64,000 nt of DNA, from the NCBI GenBank assembly GCA_963575745.1, contig CAUYUJ010014187.1, forward strand, positions 267,501 to 331,500, read 5' to 3'. This stretch comes from Prorocentrum cordatum. Lineage: Eukaryota; Sar; Dinophyceae; Prorocentrales; Prorocentraceae. The notes beneath the pieces are model-generated. The model saw only the letters and a program-made list of their open reading frames with translations, was not told where the DNA came from and ran no database searches. Positions 51,500 to 62,108 of the stretch are shown piece by piece. Every line of letters starts with the position of its first letter. The first letter of the stretch is position 1. The translations under genes were made by a program, and so were the position numbers.

Positions 51500-52225
51500 A
51501 CGCTTCATGGCCGTCTCTGCCGTTTATGATGAGCATTGTGCTCGGGCAGCCATCGATGCTTCTTCTTGGGGCGGCCGCGGGGCCGACCAGGATCCACCCG
51601 CGAGCTATTGGCTACGTATCTGATATTGGGCTGCAGACTGTGGCTGGACTGTTTATGCTATGCGAGCGGCAGGGTGTGTGGCCAGCAGATTGGATACTTA
51701 ACGGAGTGGCTTGAATCGGTGAACCTGACGGGGGTGCTCGGCTCATCACCCTGGTCGATGGCCTCGTTCGACTCTGGCCCCGGATGCGACGGCAGATTTC
51801 AGTCGACATGTATGGGGAAATTGCCGGGGACATTTGCCATTCTTCGTCGCGCGTGATCATGGCATATAGGCTGGCGTGGCGCGCGGATTAGGTGAACATT
51901 CGGCAAGTATTGCGCTGGATATGTGGTCTTACTTCGAGACGGGACCTATCCCGACCCTTATGGATGAAGCTGCATGTTTCAGATATCCCGCTAGGTTAGG
52001 ATGGGTGCTGCTTGCGTCGTATGTTCAGCCCAGGGTCGCGAAGGCTTATGGCTGCTGGAGCTTGCTGGCGAAAGCCAAGGGGGGCATCCTTGCCGGTTGC
52101 GCGCGCGCTACCGCGCGCATGAATATGCTGGCGCCCGATGAGGGGGCACAGGAGGCATTCGCCCGATTACGCGCCACCGCGCGCGCATTGCCAAGGGGCA
52201 CAAGAGGCATTCGCCAGTGATGCCC
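51500..52225 (+). pseudogene. Non-LTR retroelement reverse transcriptase, N-terminal half
   Basis: AAAGPTRIHPRAIGYVSDIGLQTVAGLFMLCERQGVWPADW (frame ending 51,714) is the RT entry. The next segment is out of frame (LTGVLGSSPWSMASFDSGPG, near 51,730). The frame 51,876-52,220 has SIALDMWSYFETGPIPTLMDEA with the first catalytic Asp codon at 51,918-51,920, VLLASYVQPRVAKAYGCWS and GGILAGCARATARMNM (motif B). The second catalytic Asp box is not found; the sequence after about 52,420 is replaced by G-rich repeat. Confidence 0.65.
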
Positions 52226-52504
52226 AGAGCTTAAGTTGATGATAGTGCATCCCAGTGGACTGGGAGGAACTGGAGTGAGATCCCAGAGCTTAGGGAGGCG
52301 ATTCGCAAGTTTAAGGAGGATGCTCGGGGGCTTGGGCTGTTCTTGGAACCTTGAACTCCTGGATGTGTTTCGAATTCAAATGCTGCTTGGGTGTTTCGAG
52401 TTCAAGAGGTGCCTGGGGGCGATTTGATCAGCGCGCGCGGCTGCAGCGTCCCGCGGTCAAGAAATGGATCGGGGAAGTGCGCCAGTGGATCTCTCTGAAT
52501 ACAC

Positions 52505-54215
52505 GAGGGGGGGGTTTGCAGACCCCCCCCCCTTCCAAAGGGGGGTGGGATTTTCGCCCCCCCACTCTCCCCCCCTCTGCGCCCGAAAGGGGGCCGGAGA
52601 GGGGGGGCCTCTCTCGCATTTCTTTTCTGCGCCGGAGAAGGTGTGTAGGGAGGGCGGAGTTGGGGGTGGGGAGTGGTGAGTAGTGAGTAGTGAGTTAGTG
52701 CGTAGTCAGTAGTGAGTATTGGGAGTGAGTAGTGGGTAGTGAGTGGCGAGTAGGGAGTAGTGAGTAGGGAGTGGGGAGTAGTGAGTAATGAATAGTGAGT
52801 AGTGTGTACTGAGAAGTGAGTAGTGAGTGGAGAGTAGTGAGTAGTAAGTAGTGAGTAGCGATTACGAGTAGTGAGTACTGAGTAGGGAGTAGGGAGTAAG
52901 GTGTTGTGGGTGGTGAGTAGTGGGTAGTGAGTAGTGGGTGGCGAGTAGTGATTAGTGAGTAGTGATTAGTGGGTAGTACGTAGTGCGTAGTGAGTAGGGA
53001 GTAGTGAGTAGTGAGTATTGAGTAGTGAGTAGTGAGTGGGGAGTAGCGAGTAGTGAGTAGTGAGTAGTGAGTCGTGAGTACTGAGTAGTACGTAGTGCGT
53101 AGTGAGTAGTGAGTAGTGAGTAGAGATGAATAGAGAGTGGGTAGTTGCAGTGGGTAGTGAGTCGCGAGTAGCGAGTAGGGAGTAGCGAGTAGTGAATCGT
53201 GAGGAGCGAGTAGGGCGTAGTGAGTAGTGCGTAGTGAGTAGAGAGTAGTCAGTAGTGAGTAGTGGGTAGTGATTAGTGAGTAACGAGTAGGGAGTAGCGA
53301 GTAGTGAGTAGTGAGTAGTGAGTAGGGAGTTCGGAGTAGGGAGTAGTGATCAGTGAGTAGTAAGAAGTGGGTAGCGAATCGTTGGTAGTGAGTAGCGATT
53401 TGTGAGTAGTGAGTAGTGGGTAGTGAGTAGTGACTCGTGACTAGTGACCTGTGACTAGTGACTAGAGTCTTTGTAGTGACTAGTAAGTAGGGAGTAGTGA
53501 GTTGTGAGTAGTGTGTAGTGAGTAGCGGGGAGTGAGTACTGAGTATTGAGTAGCGAGTAGGGAGTAGCGAGTAGTGAGTACTGAGTACTGTGAGTAGTGA
53601 GTAGTGAGCAGTGAGTAGTGATTAGCGGGCAATGAGTAGTGAGTAGGGAGTAGTGGATAGTGGGTAGTGGGTAATGAGTAGTGATTAGTGAGTAGTGAGT
53701 ATTGAGTAGTGCGGAGTGAGTAGTGAGTAGTGAGTAGGGAGGAGGGAGTGGTGTGTAGGGAGTAGTGAGTAGCGAGTAGTGGGTGGTGGGTAGTGAGTAG
53801 TGGATAGTGGGTAGTGAGTCGTGAGTAGAGAGTCGGGGGTAGTGAGAAGTGAGCAGCGGATAGCGAGTAGTCAGTAGTGGGTAGTGAGTAATGAGTAGTG
53901 AGTGCTCTTTGGGGCTGGGGTTAGTTGTTGGGGTTAGGGGTAGGGGCTTGGGTTAGGGTGAGGACTAGGGGTAGGTGTGGTGGGGGTCGGGTTCCGGAGT
54001 CAGGGGGCGGCGCGGCGAAAGGGGGGGAGGGGGCGGGGGGCTGCGGCCAGAGGGGGGGGGGGAGGTTCGGACACCCCCCCCGCTTTGAAAGGGGGGGAGG
54101 GGGGGGGTTCCCGACGACGGACTAGGAAAGGGGGGGGGGGCTTCCCGACGACAGATCGGAGAAGGGGGGAGGGGGGGGTCCCCGACGACGGATCGTGGAA
54201 AGGGGGGGGGGACCC
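52505..54215. repeat. G-rich block and GTAGTGAGTA minisatellite inserted in the RT
   Basis: 52,505-52,620 is a G/C-run block with hairpins; 52,672-53,910 is degenerate AGTAGTGAGT repeat (about 1.24 kb); 53,915-54,215 is again G-run sequence with CCCGACGACGGA repeated three times. The two G/C-run edges resemble each other (CCCCCCC, TTYRAAAGGGGGG). The block lies between RT motif B and the C-terminal RT region, so it probably entered or expanded within the retroelement. Confidence 0.85.
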
Positions 54216-54234
54216 TCCTTGGGGTTATCCAGCG

Positions 54235-55135
54235 GCGCACCCTCATGGATTAGGAATCTCGGGCTTGAGCTCTCGGGAAGCATGATAGTCAGGAAGCGGG
54301 CAACTAAGCGCATCTGTAAGTTGTCAGCTAGGATGTCGCGTGTGCTCATGGTGCGTCAGAACGCAGGCGTGAAAGTCACGGCGCTCTTCAGAACATGGCT
54401 TCTTCCTGCTGCTGCACATGGTGTTTCTTTATTTGGAATCTCAGGGCAGAAGCCACGCTGGTTATGGCGCATTCTTGACGATAAGCCACGCTTACTCCTA
54501 GTGCGAGCCACGCATACGGATGGCGTGATTCTTTTGCCGGTCCACGTCGGGGCCTGTCAGGGCGCGTGCTAGTTTTGTCTGGGACCAGAGCTTCCTTGGG
54601 ACGTCTGCGGCGGGCATGGGGCTCTGTCAACCGACAGCTGGCCGTGAAAGCCTCCTGGAACGATGCCCGGGAACGGATATCCACTTTGTGGCATGCGTTC
54701 AATAGGATCGGCTGGTCTATGCTACCTATTACTACCTTATGCGATGGTAACGAGTACGTGATTGACATTGTGAAGTTACCGCCTGAGTCTGTACTGAAGT
54801 TAAAGATGGAGCGCAGCGATGTCAAGACAGGAAGATACCTGCTCGACGCCTGGGCGTTTGCATCGGAGAACGTATTTGGACGCGGGTGCTCAGGACGTTT
54901 TCTGGCGGAACCGAGGCCTCTGTGCTGGCCAGATGAGCAGGTGCTTTGAAGTCTTTCTGGGCTGGCGGTCTGTGGACGAGGGCTCGGATGGCTGCAGCTC
55001 GCTATCGCATTTCGCCTGAGTGTCCATTGTGTAGGAACGGCGCGCTTGACTCACTCGGACACCAGGTGTTTGATTGCACTGGCCTCTGCGAAATGCCCTG
55101 GGCGAGGGCCTCAATTATGGCCCCAAGCTGAACCG
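54235..55135 (+). pseudogene. Non-LTR retroelement, C-terminal RT and zinc motif
   Basis: The frame 54,195-54,572 has KRATKRICKLSARMSRVLMV and RTWLLPAAAHGVSLFGISG, as in the thumb region (GILPAALYGVE). The frame 54,946-55,131 has WTRARMAAARYRISPECPLCRNGALDSLGHQVFDC, a CCHC motif typical after the RT in this retroelement type. Several stops lie in between. Confidence 0.65.
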
Positions 55136-55259
55136 CGCCTATAGGTACTTGAAGGACAAGGGTATCGCGGGCCCCAGGGCCGAAAAAGGGGCTAGTTTGA
55201 GATCTGTATTGGCATGCCGCTGTTCTCCCGGCCTGTTCCGATGGTGCTCTTGAAGATGC

Positions 55260-55980
55260 GTGTGTTTCTGGGGTGAATGGAGCTCTTGCAAAGATTCTTG
55301 GGGTACGGTGGTTTTCACGGGCGGATCTGGCCTGGCCCCAAGCAGGCCTGAACTCTGTCGATGTGGCTGGGTTTTTTGTCCGACTGGAAATAAGGGCAAG
55401 CCTGCCCGCGGGGCCCGGGGAGCACTCGAATGCCCCATTCGTAGCGTTGGTCGAGCGGAGCGCACTGCTCTGCTGCAGGCTTCCCGATGGCGACGCTCGT
55501 GGCCTCCGACTTGCTCTCTTCTTGTCAGGAAGGTGCTGCCTGGCACCAAAGCCCGGCTGACGCGCGGGCGACGCATGCATGCATGTGGAGGGAGGTCTTC
55601 GCGACCGTCGGCGGAGCATGACTTCCGCGTGTTTTTGAATTCCCGCGCGCGCGCGTCTCTGGGTGGGGCCCTCAGCTCACCCCATCCGTTTGAGTTCGAT
55701 CTTGGCAATGGTAGGGCGCGCAGGTTTGCGCGTATGGGGATGCGATGGGGCATGCCGGTCAAGACACGATTGTCAATCATTATGAGTATCCCGTGTTGGA
55801 TGCTAAGATGAAGGCCAGGTTCCACGGTTGGGCGGCTGCGAGAATTGCATTTCGTGGCAGTGAGTCGGGCCGCCCCGCCAGCGCGTGCAGACCTGCCAAC
55901 CTTCGGCGCCTAAGTTGGACCTCGCTCAGCATGAAGTGGTGCGGAGGACCATATGGTGGGGGGCGTTGCCAAGTTTAGGT
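55260..55980 (+). pseudogene. Non-LTR retroelement RNase H domain
   Basis: The frame 55,260-55,811 reads GTVVFTGGSGLAPSRPELCRCGWVF and VGRAERTALLQASRWRRS, matching TDGSx-RAGW and the GRAEx-ALL motif of RNase H. The first catalytic Asp of TDGS is Gly here, so this copy is inactive at that site. VLDAKMKARFHGWAA near 55,795 is in another frame. Confidence 0.6.
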
Positions 55981-56255
55981 AGTGCGAGCCTTTTTGGTGC
56001 GTGGCCAGGGCCCCTGACAGTCTGGCCAAGTTGCCGGCTAGACCCTGCAGCCCCACTGTTCAGCAGATTTTGATGGCGGCCAGGGGCCAGGGCCTACAGG
56101 GGGCTCCTCGCTTGCAGTCAGATGCAGTGCGTACGTCTTTACAGTGGGCTGAGGACGTTGACCTCTGGGGCTGGCTCGAGTAGGGATTCCGCCCATGGCG
56201 CGTCGACGGGCCATGTTCCCGAGGCTCTTGTGAAGCTCCGCGGGCACCGGGTGCT

Positions 56256-56447
56256 TTGACCCATGGAGGTGTCATGGTGTGCACCCTGTGTGGCTCCTGT
56301 CAAGCGTCCGCTCAGGCAACTACATGCAACTTCGAGATGGACTGCAAGGGTCCATCTAAATATCAGCCATCCAGGTTTCGACAACGGTATACTATCGCTG
56401 CGATACGGGCTGGCAAACGCCCCAAGACGGGCAAGCGGTTCGCCTAA
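56256..56447 (+). pseudogene. Non-LTR retroelement C-terminal zinc motif, element 3' end
   Basis: MVCTLCGSCQASAQ, then C and DCKG, then IAAIRAGKRPKTGKRF. The CxxC-x(n)-C-x(n)-C pattern followed by RAGxxPxTG is a recurring tail of this retroelement type, and the TAA at 56,445-56,447 is probably the natural end. The element would span about 48,350-56,450. Confidence 0.5.
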
Positions 56448-56639
56448 TTTTGTGGGGCCTCGTGCCCAATGGTGGCTCGTGCTCCTGTTCCTCAGTTGCA
56501 CGACTGGCCATCGGCGTCGTCTTTCTCCCTTGCTTCGAAGACAGTTGCTCCAGTTCCGTAACGTGTCGCTCGGTCTACCCAGGCGCTGTTTTCCAAGTGC
56601 TACACAAAGGGTCCGGCCCACCGCGTTTGGTCTGCGGAC

Positions 56640-56800
56640 GGCTCTATCTGTCTTTGCCGCCGCCGCCGCCGTCGCCGCCGCCGTCGCCGCCGCTGCCGCG
56701 GCGTCGTCGACGCCGTCGTCGCCGTTGTTTTCGTCGTTTTCGTTGTCGTCGTCTTGGTCGTCGTCGTCGTCGCCGTCGTCGTTGTGGTCCTCGTCTGCCT
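56640..56800. repeat. (GCC/GTC)n trinucleotide tract
   Basis: GCCGCCGTC-type triplets pass into GTCGTCGTC. 56,800-57,950 holds no recognisable gene, only GC-rich sequence with short CT runs. Confidence 0.88.
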
Positions 56801-57954
56801 TGGTTTCGCTTTTGTGGGCCTCCTGGGGTCTTCGTCGCCGCGGCTTGTTTCGCCTAGAGATTCTGGTCAGAAAGCACCCCAGGAGAGTACCGTGTGGTTT
56901 GCCCATGTGATTACCCGCGCAGCTTCTGGGGGTCGTGGCCCCCCCCCGCGGCGTCTCCCTGGGGTCGGGTCGGGCCCCCCTTCTTCTTCCCCCGCCAGGT
57001 AAGAAACCTCTTAGCGGGGGGCCACATCCCTGCAAACTGGCATCCCTCGACGAGGGCAAGTGGGGCGCGCTCGAGGTGGCCAGCGTTCGACCCGCGTGAA
57101 GGCTCGCGTCCTTCGGGGTGCTTGCCCGTTGATCGCGGGGCCCGCTCGTCCTTCCTTTATCCCCGCCCTCCTTCTCCTTTTCCTTCTCGCGCCGTCCCGC
57201 GTCGGGGCGGCGGCGGTGCTCTCGGCGCCCCCGCCCCCGCTCAGGGCAGATGGGCCCTGAGGGCCCCAGTGGTCGAACTCGCTGCGTTTGCGTTGTTCCC
57301 GCCAATCGGCCCGCGCTTGTGGCGCATGCCATTTCTCTATATTGGAGCGCCCCCCTCGGGTCGAATGGGGGGGGTCCGCCCCCCCGCAGGTGCGCGTCGA
57401 CAGGTTCCTTCTCTCGAGCAATCGCGCAGTCTTGCCATCTGTCTCGGTCGTTGTCGTCAGGTGCGCATCCTGTTCTTTTATTGCGTGAGTTGCGCGTGAA
57501 CAAGTCTTTTTCCCGCGGGTGCACATCGTGGCGCTTCTCTGCGACCGCCTCTCTCTATAATTGCTCTCTCTCTCTGTGATGTTGCTTCTTTCTTTCGCCC
57601 CTGCCAGGTCCTGTCGGCGCTCCGCCTTTGGGCGCCCTCTGGGCAGTTGAGCTTTCAGGGCACCTGTTGTCGAGCTCCCATAGTCTGCCTGCTTCCGCCG
57701 TGCGTGTCTGCGCGTCGCGGGGGGGGGGGTGTGCTCGCGCGACGGCGCAGGCCTGGCCGGTGGCGACGTCTGCGTAGCCCCGCCTCTCACTTCGCTGTGC
57801 GCTACCCTTTGATGCGCGCGCGTCTCCAGGGGGCGCCCCGACTCAGAGTGCGGGCGCTGGCGTGGGCTGGTGGGCCCACTGGTGCGATCGCCCTGCTCTC
57901 AGTACAGCGGGGCATTTCTGGCCCCCTTTCCGAGCGTCGCCGCGACGCACGGGG

Positions 57955-58983
57955 GGTGGAGCAGCGTATGTTCCGCTCCCCCGGCGGAGCCACGTGGCGC
58001 GAGCGGGCGCGCGCGCGGGCGGGCGGGCGGGCGGGCGGGCGGGCTGGCGGGCGCGCGGGGGGGCGGGCCCGCAGCGGCGGCGGCGGCGGCGGCGTCCTCA
58101 TCGTCGCCAGCAGCAGCGTCATCGTCGTCGTTGCCGTCGTCGTCGTCGATGTCTTCATTGTCGCTGTCATTGCCATTGTCGTTGTCGTCGTCGTCGTCCG
58201 TCGTTGTCGCCGTCGTGCGCCGTCGTCCTTCTCGTCGGATGTCGTCGTCGTCGTCATCGTCGTCGTCTTCGTCGGCGTTGGAACCGCGTGCCGAGTGGAG
58301 TTTGGCGGTCGCGACCGCGGCGCTGCTGTGGCAACAGTGCGCGCAAAATTGCATTGCACTGTGTTCCTTGGCCTGTCGCGGCCCCGCTGCGAGCGGAGTG
58401 GCGCTCCATGCGTTCCCGCCCCGCGGCGGTGCCACGTGGCGAATAGCATGGAATCCGTATTTTCGGCCCCCAAACGCTGCCACGTGGCGAGTCGAGTGGG
58501 CTTGTGCAGTCTGTTCGGTCCGCGTTGCGTTGCCGCGTGATGAGTTGAGCGTACGTTTACTGATTGTTCGCTCCGTTGCCACGTTGCGAGTGGAACTGGA
58601 TAGTATTGTTGTTTGTCTCTCTGGTCTTGCCACACGGCGTTGCCGCGTGGCGAAAATATTGAAATTGCAGGGGTTCCCAGTCCGTTTCGCTGCCACGTGC
58701 TCAGGCGCCGCCACGTGGCAAGTGCAATGGAGTACTATTTTCCGCCCGTCGAGCGTTGCCACGTTGCCACGTGGCAAGGAGGCTAGATCAGCATTTGTTT
58801 CGTTCCCCCGGCGTAGCCACGTGGCGTGCGCGAGCGGGCGCGCGCGCGCGGGCGGGCGGGCGAACGTGCGGGCGGGCTTGCGGGCGGGCGGGCAGGCTGG
58901 CGGGCGGCGGCGGCGGCGGCCGCGGTGGCGGCGCGGTTGTCATCAGGATCAGGATCAGGATCAGGATCAGGATCAGGATCAGG

Positions 58984-59060
<77 letters not shown>

Positions 59061-60145
59061 CACCAGCAACATCATCATCGTCATAATCGTCATCATCACT
59101 ATCATCATCGTCGTCGTCGGCAACGCCGTCGTCTTTGTCATTGTCGTTGTCATTGTCTTTGTCATTGTCGTTGTCATTGTCGTCGTCGTTGTCATCGTCG
59201 CCCGTCGTCCGTTGTCGTCGTCGTCGTCGTCGTCGTCGTCGTCCGTTGTCGTCATTGTCGTTGTCGTCGTCATCGTCGTCTTCGTCCATGTTGGAGCCCC
59301 GTGCCGAGTAGAGATTGGTGTTCGCCTCCGCGGCGTTGCCACGTCGAATGCAACGAACGTGTGCGTTTTGGAAACATTGCGCACATTGACTTGCGTTTTG
59401 TTCGCCGGCCTGTCGTTGCCCCGTTCCAAACGGATTGGCGCTCCAGATGTTCCAGCCCCGCGGCGTTGCCACGTGGCGAATATAATGGAATGTGTATTTT
59501 CGCCTCCCCCCAAACGCTGCCACGTGGCGATTAGAGTGGGCTTGTACAGCATGTTCGGTTCGCGCGGCATTGCCAAGCGATGAATGGAGTGTATGTTTAG
59601 TTTTCGTTCACTCCCCATGTCGTTGCCGCGTGGCGAGTGGAGTGGGGTAGTATTGTTGTTTGCCTCTCAGGCCTTGCCACATGGCGTTGCCATGCGGCGA
59701 GTAGAGAGGAACAGCATTTCGTGCTGCCCCGCTTCGTTGCCACGTGCCGAGTAGAGTGGAGTATTTTTTGTTTCGCTCCGCGAGCAGCCACGCTGTGAGT
59801 GCAGCGGAATGGTATGAGTTCCCCCCTCGGAGCGCTGCCTCTTGGCAGGAACAGTGGAGCAGTAGTTGTTTCGCTCCCCCGATGTGGCGAGGGGAGTGAA
59901 AAAATAGTGTTCCGCCTCGCAGGCGTTGCCACGCGGCGAGTCGTGTAGTGGAACACTTTGTGTTTCGCTCCCCAGTCGCTTCCACCCAGCATCTCGCGCG
60001 AAATAGTATTTGTGTCAGTTCCGCAGGCGTTGCCACGTCGCGAGGAGAGTGGAGTGAGTAGCATATTTGTTCGCCCCAAAGGCGTTTGCCACGTGGCGAG
60101 TGCACTGAAATAGTTTCAGTTTCGGGCCCGCAGGTTTTGCCGCTT
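57955..60145. repeat. GCCACGTGGC-bearing repeat family with a large duplication
   Basis: Units of about 65-90 bp carry TTGCCACGTGGCGAGT...GAGTGG. The palindrome GCCACGTGGC or a near variant occurs more than ten times (for example near 57,990, 58,432, 58,483, 58,770, 58,815, 59,468, 59,520, 60,080). A longer block (cgtTCCCCCGGCG, GGGCGGGCGGGC, then CATCATC/GTCGTC) occurs twice, at about 57,960-58,330 and 58,790-59,330. A CAGGAT run (58,944-58,985) and a CAT run (58,985-59,060) are included. Confidence 0.85.
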
Positions 60146-60159
60146 GCCGAGTAGAGGGA

Positions 60160-61775
60160 CGAGGGAGGAGGGAAAATGAGAGAGGAAAGAGGACGGAGGG
60201 GGGAGGGAGGGAAGAGGCAGGAGGGAAAAGGGCGGAGGGGGCAGGAGGAGGAGGTGAAAGAAGGGAGGAGGGAGGACGCAGGAGGGACGAGGGAGGAGAA
60301 GGGAGAGGAGGCAAGAGGCAGGAGGAGGAGGAAGAAGGGAGGGGGAGGAAAAGCTAGGAGGTGGAGGAGGTGGGAGGAGGGGGCCAGACGAAATCGCATC
60401 GGCAGAACACCCTCGAAAAAAATCGTGCAGACAAAATCGGCTGGACGAGGGGGCCCAGACGAAGTCGCCCCAAAATAAGTTACCATCGGAAGAAGCCGCC
60501 CAACAGAACTCTTTAGAAGAATTCGCCCAGAATAAGTCGCCCCGGAAGAAGTCATCATCGGAAGAAGTCGTCCCGAAGAACTTTTCCAGAAGAAGCCGCC
60601 CGGAAGAGGTCGCCTCGGAAGAATATGATTTCGGAAACAAATCGCCAGGAATATCTCCTCTGGAAGAAATCGTCCGGAAGAAGTCGCCTCGGAAGAAGTC
60701 GTTTCGGAAGAAGTCGCCCGGAAGAAACGATAGGCTTTCCTTTTGGAGCAATATTGGGGCTCTCTTCGGGCTCTCCTGGGGCTCTTTTGGGTCTGTCTTG
60801 GGGCTCCTTTTGGAGTTTCTGGGCGGGTCTGAGAGGTCTCTTGGGGCCGTCTTGGCCGCAGTTGCTGAAAAACGCGGCGATGGAAATTCAGCGTCCCTCC
60901 CCTCGGAGACTCAAAGGGCGTCCTGGGTTCCTCCTGGGGCGCTCTTCGGACGCTCTTCCGCCGCGCCTGGGCCAGTCTTGAGGCCGTCCAGGAGGCCTCT
61001 CGGGCTTCTCTCGGGGCTCCCTTGGGCCACCTTGGGACCATCTTCGGAGAGGACGTGTGGGATGATGGAGGTGCGGGACCGTGGGTGCGGAGGAGGACCA
61101 GGTCGCGGAGGAGGAGGAGGAGGAGGAGGAGGAGGAGGAGGAGAAGGACGCGGAGGACGAGGCGGAGGAGGAGGAGGAGGAGGAGGGGAAGCAGCAGCCC
61201 GGAAGACGCTGTTCAGCAAAAGTCGTTCGGAAGGAGTTGGTCAGAAGCAGTCGTCTGGAAGAAATGGTTCGGAACAAGTCGTCCGGAAGAAATGGTCCGG
61301 AAGAGGTGGCCCTGAAGAACTCGTCCGGACGAAGTCGTCTCGGAAGAAATTGTCCGGAAGAAGTCGTTTGGAAGACGTCGTTTGGAAGAACTGGTCCGGA
61401 AGAATTGGCCCAGAAGAAGTCGTTCGGATGAAGTCGTCCGGAAAAAGTCGTTCGGAAGAGGTCGTCGCGGAAGAAACCGTTTTAGGAAGAGACCGTCCTA
61501 GGAAGAGACCGTCGCGAGCAGATCGAGGGAAAAGGAGGAGGAGGACCAGGAGTGGGAGGATGAGGTGGAGGATGAACGACGAAGCGGGGGAGAAATTTTC
61601 AGGCGAAGTCGCTCGAAAGGAATCGTTCGGAAGAAGTCGTCCGGAAGAAATCGTGCAGAAGAAGTGGTTCGGAAAGTCGTTGCGGAAGAATTTGTCCTCG
61701 GAAGAAGTGGCCCGGAAGAAGTTGTTTGGAGGAAGTGGTCCGGAAGAAGTCGTTCGGAACAAGTCGGCGCGGGAG
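60160..61775. repeat. Purine tract and CGGAAGAAGTCG minisatellite in two blocks
   Basis: 60,165-60,380 is GGGAGGA-rich. CGGAAGAAGTCGTC units (12-15 bp) fill 60,420-60,735 and 61,195-61,775. The interval 60,735-61,060 has repeated CTCTTGGGGCT-type sequence and 61,085-61,190 is GGA. The Arg/Ser/Glu-rich frames are artefacts. Confidence 0.88.
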
Positions 61776-61984
61776 ACACGGTAGAAGAGGAGGAGGAGGA
61801 GGAACAGGAGGAGGAGTGTCACGAGGAAGAAGGAGGGAGGAGGATGTGGACCATCAGTTCTCTCCGTGTGGCTGCGGCGCTTGCTGCCCCCCTACCTCCC
61901 TGGCCCTCGCCAGGGAAGGATCGGGCGGAATGCAGACTTCTTCTTAAGCTGAAGGGGCGTAAAAGCCGGGGGAGAGGAATAGTG

Positions 61985-62073
61985 ATTCCTCCTCCCCCCC
62001 CTTCTGCTCCCCCTCCTCCCCGTCCTCCTCCTCCTCCACCTCCTCCTCCTCCTCCTCCTCCTCATCATCATCA
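61985..62073. repeat. (CTC)n pyrimidine tract ending (CAT)4
   Basis: CTC triplets followed by CATCATCATCA run directly into the spliced-leader sequence. Confidence 0.9.
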
Positions 62074-62095
62074 TCCGTAGCCATTTTGGCTCAAG
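62074..62095 (+). other. Genomic dinoflagellate spliced-leader sequence (relict SL)
   Basis: All 22 positions match the dinoflagellate spliced leader DCCGTAGCCATTTTGGCTCAAG. It is followed by CCAGG rather than the GT donor that would mark an SL RNA gene. It is therefore read as an SL carried back into the genome with a reverse-transcribed, trans-spliced mRNA. Confidence 0.9.
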
Positions 62096-62108
62096 CCAGG
62101 CTTGCCTG

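Noticed and set aside
53925-53965. GGGTTAGGGGTAGG as telomeric repeat
   Set aside because: Only a few irregular units within a longer G-rich degenerate stretch; not the regular TTTAGGG array expected.
58756-59583. Open frame with poly-Ile and poly-Val segments as a membrane protein
   Set aside because: It is CATCAT and GTCGTC microsatellite translation; homologous units at 57,960-58,330 do not keep the frame.
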